Shown here: positions 40,237 through 48,271 of the stretch, piece after piece
Position numbering within the stretch: position 1 is the stretch's first letter
How the letters are laid out: each line of letters begins with the position of its first letter
Assembly (NCBI RefSeq): GCF_021044935.1
Contig: NZ_JAJNMP010000002.1
Location: 186,001-250,000 of the forward strand
DNA from: Agromyces cavernae
GTDB taxonomy: Bacteria; Actinomycetota; Actinomycetes; Actinomycetales; Microbacteriaceae
DNA length: 64,000 nucleotides
Direction: 5' to 3'
Made by a program: the position numbers and the translations under genes
The notes under the pieces: generated by a model
The model's database searches: none
Told to the model about the DNA's origin: nothing
Seen by the model: the letters and a program-made list of their open reading frames with translations, nothing else

Positions 40237-41249
40237 ACCACGGCCTCGTGCTCGATCTCATCGATCGGCTCGGTCGCATACCAGCCGGGTCGACCGTCAC
40301 GCTCGACGTCATGTCAGGCACTGCCGATGCCGGGGAGATCGCCGATAACATCGACATGATCGCGACCTGGTGCCGGGCGAGCGGCAACGCACTCGTCGAG
40401 TCGCGGCACGACGCGGTCGTCGTACGCCACGGTCGCAGCCCCGACACCCTTGCCGGTCTCCACCCCGACCAGGTCCCGGGCACTCGACTCTGGATGTACA
40501 CGAACTTCGATTGCAACCTGCACTGCGACTACTGCTGCGTGAGTTCCTCACCTCAGGCCGACCGCCGGGCGCTGGGCGCCGACCGCGTCGCACGGCTTGC
40601 CGAGGAGGCGGAACCGGCCGGCGTACGTCAGCTGATCCTCACGGGCGGCGAGCCCTTCCTCTTGCCCGACATCGACGAACTCGTCGCCTCCTGCACCGCA
40701 CACCTGCCGACGACGCTGCTGACGAACGGCATGCTCTTCCGTGGAGCTCGTCTCGAGCGGCTCCGCCGGATGGACCGCGAGCGACTCACCCTGCAGATCA
40801 GCCTCGACTCCGCGACACCCGAGCAGCACGACGCGCACCGCGGACCTCACTCATGGGAGCGCGCGGTCGCCGGCATCGGGCTGGCGCTCGACGAGGGCTT
40901 CGACGTGAAGGTCGCGGCCACGCTCCCGGCCGAGCAGACGCACGAGGTCGCCCCGTTCAAGGCGTTCCTCGGAACGCTCGGCATCCGCCCCGAAAACCAG
41001 GTGATCCGCGCGGTCGCTCACCAGGGTGCAGCTCACGACGGTATCGAGCTCACGGTCGAATCCCTCATCCCGGAGGTCACGATCACCGCGGACGGGGTGT
41101 GGTGGCATCCGGTCTCCGCGACCGATGCGTCGCAGTTCGTACGGCGGGAGATCTTCCCGCTCGCCGACGCCATCGCCGACGTGCGGCGGCGTTTCGTGCG
41201 ACACCGCGAGGCGGCCGATCGGGCCGCCGACTGGTTCCCCTGCTCCTGA
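40230..41249 (+). CDS. Radical SAM protein with apparent TusA-like N-terminal domain
   Basis: Radical SAM enzyme, 339 residues. The cluster motif is Cys95-x3-Cys99-x2-Cys102 in CNLHCDYC, followed by GGE (139-141) in ILTGGEP, TLLTNG and LQISLDSATPEQHDAHRG. Residues about 1-70 look like a TusA/SirA-type fold (PAGSTVTLDVMSG, DNIDMIATWCRASGNALVES, AVVVRHGR), but the sulfur-carrying Cys-Pro of TusA near the N-terminus is missing. No SPASM-type Cys-rich C-terminus is seen; the chain ends in WFPCS. It is the last gene of the five-gene operon. Substrate unknown; neighbours hint at sulfur or phosphonate chemistry. Confidence 0.85.
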   Translation: MVNHGLVLDLIDRLGRIPAGSTVTLDVMSGTADAGEIADNIDMIATWCRASGNALVESRHDAVVVRHGRSPDTLAGLHPDQVPGTRLWMYTNFDCNLHCDYCCVSSSPQADRRALGADRVARLAEEAEPAGVRQLILTGGEPFLLPDIDELVASCTAHLPTTLLTNGMLFRGARLERLRRMDRERLTLQISLDSATPEQHDAHRGPHSWERAVAGIGLALDEGFDVKVAATLPAEQTHEVAPFKAFLGTLGIRPENQVIRAVAHQGAAHDGIELTVESLIPEVTITADGVWWHPVSATDASQFVRREIFPLADAIADVRRRFVRHREAADRAADWFPCS

Positions 41250-41283
41250 CGATCACGATGAGACCTGATGCGCGCAAACGCGG

Positions 41284-42786
41284 TCAGCCGGCGAGCAGCG
41301 GCCGCACGCCGGCATAGCCGTCGGTGACCGTGGTCGTCGGGGTGTCGTAGACACGGGTCGCGCGCGCGGCATCCGTGTACCGAGGCCAGCCCGGCTCGCC
41401 GGTCGTGATGAAGGTGACAGCAGCGCGGTGCACCTCGTCGGCCAATTGCTGCGGTGGGTTCGGCCCCGCGAGCGGTTCGATTGCGATCGAGTCGAGGCAG
41501 TCGAAGAAGAACGGCACGTCGACGCAGTGCTCGGCGAACCCGAAGGTGCCCGACGGCCAGGAGAACCGGTACACCCAGGTGGGCGCGTCGTCGCGGACCT
41601 GGACGAGGCGCACGAGGGAGGTGCGGAACATCCGGTCGGTGAGGAAGCGTCCCGCAATGCGCGCCGTTCCCTTGGCCGCCACGTCGGCGTTCGCCGCGAG
41701 GTACGGTTTCAGCGCCGCCCTCGGCATGCCGAGCTTGCGCAGCATGAACGACTTCGGGATCCAGCGCAGCTTCTTCTCGGCGTCGGCGAACACCATCGAG
41801 AACTCGTCATCGGTCGCACCGATCACGAGCGGCTTGTCGGCGCCGACCCCGGCCGCGAGCGAGTCGCTCGTCGAACGCGGGATGAGGTCACCGTCGACGG
41901 TCGGGCAGAGGGCCAGCCCGTTCTCGAGCATGTCCTCGAATCCCTCGGCGCCGAGGTCGGTCGCCGTCTTCTGCAGCTCGAGGATGCGCTCCTCGGGCAG
42001 CGTCGAGAGGCCGGCGCGCGTCGGCTCGACGCCGGCCGCGACGGCGAGCTCGCGACCGAACTTCTCGCTGCGCTCGGGCGTGACGTCGGCGAGGGCTCCC
42101 GAGATCGCGTAGACGCCGTGGAAGAGGTGCTGCGCCGCGTCCATGCCGAGCAGGGTGAGCACGGCGCCGCCGCCCGCCGATTGGCCGGCGATCGTGACGC
42201 GGTCGGGGTCGCCGCCGAACGCGGCGATGTTGTCGCGCACCCACTCGAGGGCGAGGAGCCAGTCGCGCACTCCGCGATTCTGCGGGGCGTCCGAGATCCA
42301 GCCGAAGCCGTCGAACCCGAGCCGGTACGAGACCGACACGGTGACGACGCCGTCGCGGTTGAACGCAGCGCCGTCGTACCAGGGGCTCGCGGGGGAGCCT
42401 GCGAAGTAGCCGCCGCCGTGGATCCAGACCAGTACCGGCAGCGCCTCGTCGGTGCCCGGCTCGACTCGCTCGGGGCGCGGCGTGAAGACATTGACGTTCA
42501 GCGTCGAGTCGCCCGGCACGCTCGGCTCGGGGATGAGCGTCACGCCGGGGTCGCCGCGCTGCGCGGTCGCGCCGTACTCGAGCGCGTCGCGCACGCCTTC
42601 CCACGGCGCCTTCGGCACCGGTGCGGCGAAGCGCAGCACGCCGACGGGCGGCTCGGCGAACGGGATGCCGAGGAACGCGGCGGATGTCCCGGGGGCATCC
42701 GGTCGACCCCGCCACGCGCCGCGCACACGGCCCGCCCGGGTGTCGACCTCGACGAACGTGCCGGTGCCTGTGCTGGTCTGCGTCAT
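41284..42786 (-). CDS. Type B carboxylesterase
   Basis: Alpha/beta hydrolase of the carboxylesterase/para-nitrobenzyl-esterase family, 500 residues, normal length, no signal peptide. Oxyanion motif WIHGGGYFAGS, nucleophile Ser203 in AGQSAGGG, acid in GATDDEFS and His in GFAEHCVDVPF. It lies 10 bases after the GPH transporter gene on the minus strand. Likely role is removing ester groups (acetyl, feruloyl or similar) from an imported glycoside before it reaches the GH3 enzymes made from the divergent operon. Confidence 0.88.
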   Translation of the reverse strand: MTQTSTGTGTFVEVDTRAGRVRGAWRGRPDAPGTSAAFLGIPFAEPPVGVLRFAAPVPKAPWEGVRDALEYGATAQRGDPGVTLIPEPSVPGDSTLNVNVFTPRPERVEPGTDEALPVLVWIHGGGYFAGSPASPWYDGAAFNRDGVVTVSVSYRLGFDGFGWISDAPQNRGVRDWLLALEWVRDNIAAFGGDPDRVTIAGQSAGGGAVLTLLGMDAAQHLFHGVYAISGALADVTPERSEKFGRELAVAAGVEPTRAGLSTLPEERILELQKTATDLGAEGFEDMLENGLALCPTVDGDLIPRSTSDSLAAGVGADKPLVIGATDDEFSMVFADAEKKLRWIPKSFMLRKLGMPRAALKPYLAANADVAAKGTARIAGRFLTDRMFRTSLVRLVQVRDDAPTWVYRFSWPSGTFGFAEHCVDVPFFFDCLDSIAIEPLAGPNPPQQLADEVHRAAVTFITTGEPGWPRYTDAARATRVYDTPTTTVTDGYAGVRPLLAG

Positions 42787-42796
42787 GTTGGATCTC

Positions 42797-44109
42797 CTAA
42801 CGAACGCTCTTGATGGGTGCCACGGCGACCGCTGCGATGACGACGAAGACCATGGCGAAGATGAACAGCATCGGGTAGCCGCCGAGCACGGTGATGATGA
42901 GGCCGGCGATCGCGGCGCTCATCGCCTGGGGGATGTTGGTGGCGATGTTCAGGATGCCGAGGTCCTTGCCGGCGGCCTTGCCGCCGCCGGGCAGCACCTC
43001 GGTCATGAGGGCCGTGTCGACCGACATGTAGAACCCGAATCCGAAGCCGATGATGATGTTCATGAGCAGCATGCCGGTCATGTTCGGCATGATCAGCGGG
43101 AGCGAGAGGCTCGCGACCATGATGACCGACGAGGCGTAGATGAACACCTTGCGGCGGCCGATCTTGTCGCTCCACCAGCCCGAGACGGCGACGGCGAGCA
43201 GCGTCGGCACGAGTCCGGCGAGCGTCAGCTGCACCTGTGCGCCGGCGGCCTCGGTGAGCCCCATGCCGATGTAGTCGGTCAGGATGTAGAGCCCGTAAGC
43301 CGCGATGACGAAGTAGCCGAGCATGAAGAGGAACCGGGCCCCGAACGCCCAGGCGAAGTCGGGGTGCTGCTTCGGGTTGATCCAGAAGCCGCCGAAGAAC
43401 TGCTTCCAGCTCCACGGCTCGACCGCGGCCTCCTTCGACGACCAGTCGCGGTCGATGACGACGTAGGCGATCGTCACGACGATCACGATGACGCCGAACA
43501 CCGAGTAGCCGACGCCGAAGTTGGTGGCGAACTGGCCGGCGATGACGATGCCGAGGGTGGCGCCGATCTGCATGCCGAGGCCGAACATGGCGCTCGCGAT
43601 GCCGCGCCTGTCACGCGGGAATCGGTCGGGGGTGATCGCCGACATCGGCCCCTGCAGGGCGTTCAGCGACACCTGGATGAGCACCCAGAAGATCGTGAGC
43701 ACAGGATCGAGTCGAGGAAGCCCATGCCGAGCAGCAGCACGCCGCCGATGAGCGCGCCGCCGACCATCCACGGTGCACGACGGCCGAAGCGCGACCGCGT
43801 GCGGTCGCTGATCGCACCGGCGATCGGTTGGGCGAAGAGGGTGAACACGAAGGAGGTCGTGACGATGATCGCGAGGTTGGTGACCTTGTTCGCCGCGTCG
43901 ATGAGGGCGACCTGGATCGGCAGCAGGATGCCGATGAGGCCCGCGTAGGTGGCGAAGAGGGCGAGGGAGACGCCGAGGAGGCCGGGGAGCGTGCGCTTCG
44001 TCGGGGGCGGGCTCTGCGGCAGGTCGCCGGGAACAGGTTCGGTGGCGGAGATGACGCCGGTCGGGGCGAGCTCGTTGGCAGGATCGGGGGTGGGCGGGTG
44101 CAGGGACAC
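42797..44109 (-). pseudogene. GPH-family MFS sugar transporter, one-base frameshift
   Basis: Glycoside-pentoside-hexuronide cation symporter, twelve membrane segments expected. The N-terminal part (44109 to about 43702) includes ISDRTRSRFGRRAPWMVGG; the rest reads in another frame from LTIFWVLIQVSLNALQGPM to the end. The total of 1313 bases is one short of a 437-residue frame. Inserting a G where CTGTGC stands (plus position about 43701-43703) would join GFLDSIL to VLTIFWVL. The paralogue at 46179 is uninterrupted across the matching region, so the break is not a family feature. A sequencing error is likelier than decay because both halves are well conserved. Confidence 0.85.
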
Positions 44110-44215
44110 GGGGACTCCTCATCGTTGAGACGGCCTTGGTGGTCGGGTGGTCGGTGTGCGGCGACATGAAACCGAACGCAACTCGGCAATGAGTATGACG
44201 CGTCCCGAGTCTGAA

Positions 44216-44228
44216 TTCAACCGTTGAA
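44216..44228. promoter_or_regulatory. Palindrome upstream of minus-strand transporter
   Basis: TTCAA-CCG-TTGAA, about 107 bases before the GPH transporter start and downstream of the ROK stop. It is a candidate operator for the ROK or TetR regulator encoded upstream in the same direction. The remaining sequence between 44110 and 44289 shows no gene. Confidence 0.4.
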
Positions 44229-44289
44229 CTAATGTGGAAGCGCTACGGCTGACGCGCTCGCATCGCCTGCGCGGGCGGGCGACCCGCGG

Positions 44290-45495
44290 TCAGACGGCGA
44301 GGTTCAGCGGATCGGCCAGTACCCGATCGCGAGCCGCCCAGGCTGCCCCGAGCAGTGCGGCGTCGGCGCCGAGCCGGCCCGCCATGATCGCGGGCACTTC
44401 GGATGTCGCGGCGAACCCCGCAGCGATCGCCGGCCGGTTCTCGCGGAACGCCGCGTCGATGGAGGCCGTGTGGGCCGACCAGAATCCGCCGATCACGATC
44501 ACCTCGGGGTCGGTCGCGAGCGAGAGGATCTGCATGGTGCGCGCGATCCACGGCAGGGCATCGGCCCAGGCCGCGGCAGCGCGCGGCTCGCCCGCCGTGA
44601 TGCGGGCGGAGAGCTCGTCGAGTGCCGCCGCGAGGCCGTGATCGGTGACGAGGCCGGCGATGCCGGCGCGGGCGAGCAGCACGTCGGGGCCGGCGACGGT
44701 GACGAGGCATCCGTGCTGGCCGCAGGCGCAGCGGTCGCCGCCAGGGACCACCGCGAGGTGCCCGAGTGCCCCGCCGACGCCGTGGGCGCCTTCGACGAGC
44801 CGGCCGCCCGAGACGATCGCCCCGCCGATGCCCGAGTTGCTCTTGAGGTAGACGACCTCGTCGACTCCGGGGAGGAGCGAGCGCTCGGCGAGCGCGGCGA
44901 GCCAACCGTCGGAGGCGAGGGAGGCGACCGTCGGCAGGGCGGGCACACGTTCGCGGAGCGCCGCGAGCACGTCGACGGCGTCCCAGCCGAGATCGGTGTC
45001 GGCGATGACGACCGGCGGTTCGCCGCCGACAGGGGCGAAGACCACCACGGGCAGCTCGACGACCCGCCTGCCGAGATCGGACGCCGCCTCGAGCGCCTCG
45101 GCCGTCACGTCGCCGAGCACGTCGAGCACGGCGGCGGGGTCGCCCATCGGGCGCCCGTGCCGCGTCGAGACGCGGAACAGCTCCTCGCCCGCGAGCGAGG
45201 TGAGCAGGGCGGTCGCGGTGTCGGCGTCGAGCTGCGCGACGAGGATCGCCACCTCGGCGGCGACGAGCTCGAGTCGTGTGATGGGCCGCCCCTTCGCGCT
45301 GGGCAGTGGGTCGGTCTCAGCGAGCACGCCGGCGTCGGTGAGCGCGTTCACGAGCAGCGTGACGGCCCCCTTCGTGAGGCCGGTCGCCGTCGCGATCTCG
45401 CTTCGTGCGCTCGGACCCGACCGCACGATGTGCTCGAGCACGAGGGTGAGGTTGTGTCGGCGTACGTCGCCTGAGACGAGGCTGGCCCGGGACAT
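44290..45495 (-). CDS. ROK family transcriptional regulator
   Basis: ROK repressor, 401 residues. The winged helix (about 15-70) reads SEIATATGLTKGAVTLLVNAL. The kinase-like fold has LKSNSGIGGAIVSGGRLVEG and a complete zinc motif CACGQHGC, then VIVIGGFWSAH. The ATP-binding DxGxT of true kinases is changed to VAQLDADTATALL, so it is a regulator. It follows the TetR gene by four bases and precedes the transporter gene. Together with the TetR it probably controls both arms of the divergent glycoside locus. Confidence 0.87.
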   Translation of the reverse strand: MSRASLVSGDVRRHNLTLVLEHIVRSGPSARSEIATATGLTKGAVTLLVNALTDAGVLAETDPLPSAKGRPITRLELVAAEVAILVAQLDADTATALLTSLAGEELFRVSTRHGRPMGDPAAVLDVLGDVTAEALEAASDLGRRVVELPVVVFAPVGGEPPVVIADTDLGWDAVDVLAALRERVPALPTVASLASDGWLAALAERSLLPGVDEVVYLKSNSGIGGAIVSGGRLVEGAHGVGGALGHLAVVPGGDRCACGQHGCLVTVAGPDVLLARAGIAGLVTDHGLAAALDELSARITAGEPRAAAAWADALPWIARTMQILSLATDPEVIVIGGFWSAHTASIDAAFRENRPAIAAGFAATSEVPAIMAGRLGADAALLGAAWAARDRVLADPLNLAV

Positions 45496-45499
45496 CCGC

Positions 45500-46078
45500 T
45501 CAGGCCTTGCGGGTGACGAGTTGCCAGAGGTAGGCGACGTGGTCGGCCATGTCGATCGAGCGGTCCAGCATCCACTGGGTCTGCAGTCCGTCGGCTGCAG
45601 CGAGGAAGAGGTTGCCGATGCGCTCGATGTCGAGATCGGGGTCGATGTTGCCCGCGGCCTGCTCGTCTCGCAGCATGCCGCCGAACAGCGCCCGGAACTG
45701 CACGTAGCGCTCGACGAAGAATTCGTGGGCAGGATGTTCGGGGTCGCCGGCCTCGGTCGAGAGCTGGGCGTAGAGCTGCACGAGTCCGGGCACCTCGCTG
45801 TTGTGCCGGATCACGCCGAAGAACGCCTCGATCGGCTGGTCGACGTCGAGGTCGAACGCGGCGGAGTCGACTTCGTCGCGCTTGCGCAGGATCTCCTGGA
45901 AGAGCTCCTCCTTCGACGAGAAGTAGTGCAGGAGGCCGGCCTGGCTGAGGCCGACCGCGTCGGCGAGCTCGCGTACGGACGTGCGGCGGTAGCCGTTGCG
46001 TGCGATCACATCGAGTGCGGTCGTGAGGATCTCCTCGCGCTTCGCGACGCCCTTCGCATATGAACCCCTGCGTGCCAT
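45500..46078 (-). CDS. TetR family transcriptional regulator
   Basis: TetR-type repressor, 192 residues. HTH (about 12-58): REEILTTALDVIARNGYRRT then LSQAGLLHYFSSKEELFQEI. The C-terminal domain with WMLDRSIDMADHVAYLWQLV is of the type often seen beside GPH sugar transporters in actinobacteria. Its start is 100 bases from the divergent GPH transporter gene (46179), with an AAAACC/GGTTTT repeat in between. It is followed after four bases by the ROK gene. Confidence 0.9.
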   Translation of the reverse strand: MARRGSYAKGVAKREEILTTALDVIARNGYRRTSVRELADAVGLSQAGLLHYFSSKEELFQEILRKRDEVDSAAFDLDVDQPIEAFFGVIRHNSEVPGLVQLYAQLSTEAGDPEHPAHEFFVERYVQFRALFGGMLRDEQAAGNIDPDLDIERIGNLFLAAADGLQTQWMLDRSIDMADHVAYLWQLVTRKA

Positions 46079-46110
46079 ACCTGAATGCTACGGAAGAGTT
46101 GTTGCGAACG

Positions 46111-46133
46111 AAAACCGAGCGATGTATGGTTTT
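46111..46133. promoter_or_regulatory. Inverted repeat in divergent TetR/transporter region
   Basis: AAAACC (46111-46116) and GGTTTT (46128-46133), exact complements 11 bases apart, midway between the divergent starts. Candidate operator for the TetR protein. Confidence 0.45.
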
Positions 46134-46178
46134 GCCACTCGCCTCGATGCCGAGGCCCCGGAAAGGAATTCCCCCAAG

Positions 46179-47486
46179 ATGACAATGGCGTCGACTCCCC
46201 AACCTGCAACCGAACCCCTGCCCGACGAGGCGGCGGCCTTCTTCGAGGACGCCGCAGGCAATGAGGACCCGCCCGCGCCGATCAAGGGCGTCGGTCGCCT
46301 CCTCGGCTGGATCATCCCCGCGAACCTCGGCATCTTCCTGATCTGGGGCGCCGTGCCCGGCATCCTGCTGCCCGCGCAGGTCACGCAACTGTTCGGCGAG
46401 GCCGACAAGGTCGCGAACCTCGCGATCGTGATGACGATCGGCGCATTCTGCTCGATGCTCGCCCAACCGATCGCCGGGCAGCTCTCCGACCGCACCCGTT
46501 CGCGCTTCGGCCGCCGGGCGCCGTGGATCGTCCTCGGCTCGCTCGCGGGCGGGCTCGCTCTCGTCGGCCTCGCCTTCGCCGACTCGCTCGTGGGCGTGGT
46601 CATCGCATGGAGCCTCGTGCAGATCACCTACAACTTCGCGCAGGGCCCGCTCAGCGCGGTCATGCCCGACCGGGTGCCGCTCAAGCGCCGCGGCACCTTC
46701 GCCGCGCTCTCGGGCATCGGCCTCATGGTCGGCGCACTCGGCGGCCAGATCGTCGGCTCGGTCTTCCTCGGTTCCATCGCGGCCGGCTACGTGACCTTCG
46801 CGGTGTTCTCGCTCGTGATCCTCACCCTCTTCGTCGTCTTCAACCCCGACCACTCCTCGACGGAGCTCGAGCCCGAGCCGTTCAAGCTCGGCGACTTCCT
46901 GCGCACCTTCTGGGTGAACCCGATCAAGCACCCCGACTTCTTCTGGGCGTTCACCGGCCGTCTGCTGCTCTACACGGGCTACTTCGCGGTGACCGGATAC
47001 CAGTTCTTCCTGCTCACCGACTACTTCGGCATCGAGAACCCCGGCGAGGTCATCCCGATGCTCGGACTCATCAGCCTCGCCGGCATCCTGGTCGCGACCG
47101 TCGCGTCCGGACAGCTCTCCGACAAGGTCGGTCGCCGCAAGCCCTTCGTGTTCGCCTCCTCGGTCGTCACGGGCCTCGCGCTCGTGCTGCCGTGGGCGTG
47201 GCCCGACCTCACCGCGTGGATGATCATGACCTTCATCGCGGGCCTCGGCTTCGGCATGTTCCAGGCCGTCGACACGGCGCTCATGAGCGAGGTGCTGCCC
47301 TCGGCGAAGTCCTTCGCGAAGGATCTCGGCGTCGTGAACATCGCGGCGACCCTGCCGCAGACGCTCGCACCGGGCATCGCCGGCGCGATCGTGCTCTCGC
47401 TCGGCTACGCCGCACTGTTCCCCGTCGGCATCGCCCTCTCGCTCCTGGGGGCCTTCGCCGTCTGGCCGATCAAGGCGGTGAAGTGA
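46179..47486 (+). CDS. GPH-family MFS glycoside transporter
   Basis: Cation-coupled sugar transporter of the glycoside-pentoside-hexuronide group, 435 residues, twelve membrane segments. An acidic cytosolic N-terminus (about 1-40) precedes the first helix. QLSDRTRSRFGRRAPWIV is the loop 2-3 signature, QGPLSAVMPDRVP the helix 5 region, and GQLSDKVGRRKPFVF the repeat in the second half. GGAAAGGAA precedes ATG 46179; the open frame upstream is non-coding. It is cotranscribed with PAP2 and GH3 genes (TGATG at 47484), so it likely imports beta-glucosides. It is paralogous to the broken transporter at 42797. Confidence 0.9.
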   Translation: MTMASTPQPATEPLPDEAAAFFEDAAGNEDPPAPIKGVGRLLGWIIPANLGIFLIWGAVPGILLPAQVTQLFGEADKVANLAIVMTIGAFCSMLAQPIAGQLSDRTRSRFGRRAPWIVLGSLAGGLALVGLAFADSLVGVVIAWSLVQITYNFAQGPLSAVMPDRVPLKRRGTFAALSGIGLMVGALGGQIVGSVFLGSIAAGYVTFAVFSLVILTLFVVFNPDHSSTELEPEPFKLGDFLRTFWVNPIKHPDFFWAFTGRLLLYTGYFAVTGYQFFLLTDYFGIENPGEVIPMLGLISLAGILVATVASGQLSDKVGRRKPFVFASSVVTGLALVLPWAWPDLTAWMIMTFIAGLGFGMFQAVDTALMSEVLPSAKSFAKDLGVVNIAATLPQTLAPGIAGAIVLSLGYAALFPVGIALSLLGAFAVWPIKAVK

Positions 47487-48271
47487 TGACGGATGCCACG
47501 AGCGCCACGGTCCCGTCGTCGTCCGGGCCGCTCGGGGCCGATGCCGGCGATGCATCCGCTCGCCCGATGCGTCCGCGCGCGCTGCTCGTCGCCGGCCTCG
47601 CGGGGCTGGCCGTCTTCATCGGCTTCGGGTTCGCGGTCGCGCAGAACGTCGACGCGCCGTTCACTCAGCCCATCGACGACGCCTGGCGTGCGCTCGTCGG
47701 CCTCGCACCCGGCACGGGCGGCGAGACCTGGGCGCTGCCGATGCTCTTCCAGCACCTCGGCCAGATCCCCGGCGCCGTGCTCACCATGCTCCTCATCCCG
47801 GCATGGCTGTTCGTGATCCGCCGCTGGCGCTCGGCGCTGTTCTTCCTCACGGCCGAACTCGTCGGCAACTTCGGTGTCTCGCAGCTCACGAAGAACCTCG
47901 TCGACCGGCCGCGTCCGGCCGACGACACGGCGGCGGGGCTCTTCGGTCCACTGTTCCAGGTCGACCACGGTTCGTTCCCCTCCGGGCACGCCGTGAGCAC
48001 CGGCATCCTCGTCATCGCCGTCGCCGCCCTGCTGCCGCCGGCGAAGCGACTCAGCTGGTGGATCATCGGCGCGCTGCTCGTGGTCGGCATGATCTGGCAG
48101 CGCACCCTCATCAACGCGCACTGGCTCTCGGATGCGCTGTTCGGCATCATCGGCGGGGCATCCGCGACCCTCATCATCTGGTGGGCGTTCGCGACCCTGC
48201 TGCAGAAGGACTACGGAAAACCACTCTTCCGGCGCGCGATCGCGGCGCCGGCGAACGAAGGAGCAGCATGA
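47486..48271 (+). CDS. PAP2 family membrane phosphatase
   Basis: Phosphatidic-acid-phosphatase type 2 enzyme, 261 residues, six membrane segments. All three catalytic motifs are present: KNLVDRPRP (K-x6-R-P), FPSGH and RTLINAHWLSDALFG (R-x5-H-x3-D). The active site faces the outside. It is embedded between a sugar transporter and a beta-glucosidase with overlaps on both sides (TGATG 47484, ATGA 48268), an unusual place for a lipid or undecaprenyl-pyrophosphate phosphatase. It may act on a phosphorylated substrate from outside, or just share the operon. Confidence 0.88.
   Translation: MTDATSATVPSSSGPLGADAGDASARPMRPRALLVAGLAGLAVFIGFGFAVAQNVDAPFTQPIDDAWRALVGLAPGTGGETWALPMLFQHLGQIPGAVLTMLLIPAWLFVIRRWRSALFFLTAELVGNFGVSQLTKNLVDRPRPADDTAAGLFGPLFQVDHGSFPSGHAVSTGILVIAVAALLPPAKRLSWWIIGALLVVGMIWQRTLINAHWLSDALFGIIGGASATLIIWWAFATLLQKDYGKPLFRRAIAAPANEGAA

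Noticed and set aside
40230..41249. Arsenosugar-type (TIGR04167) radical SAM, suggested by the nearby GT2 and DUF2064 genes
   Set aside because: The C-terminal Cys-rich extension and the typical context (arsM) are absent. The N-terminal extension also differs.
43690..43712. Programmed frameshift in the GPH transporter
   Set aside because: No slippery heptamer or downstream structure is apparent, and the paralogue has no shift. A missing base explains it better.
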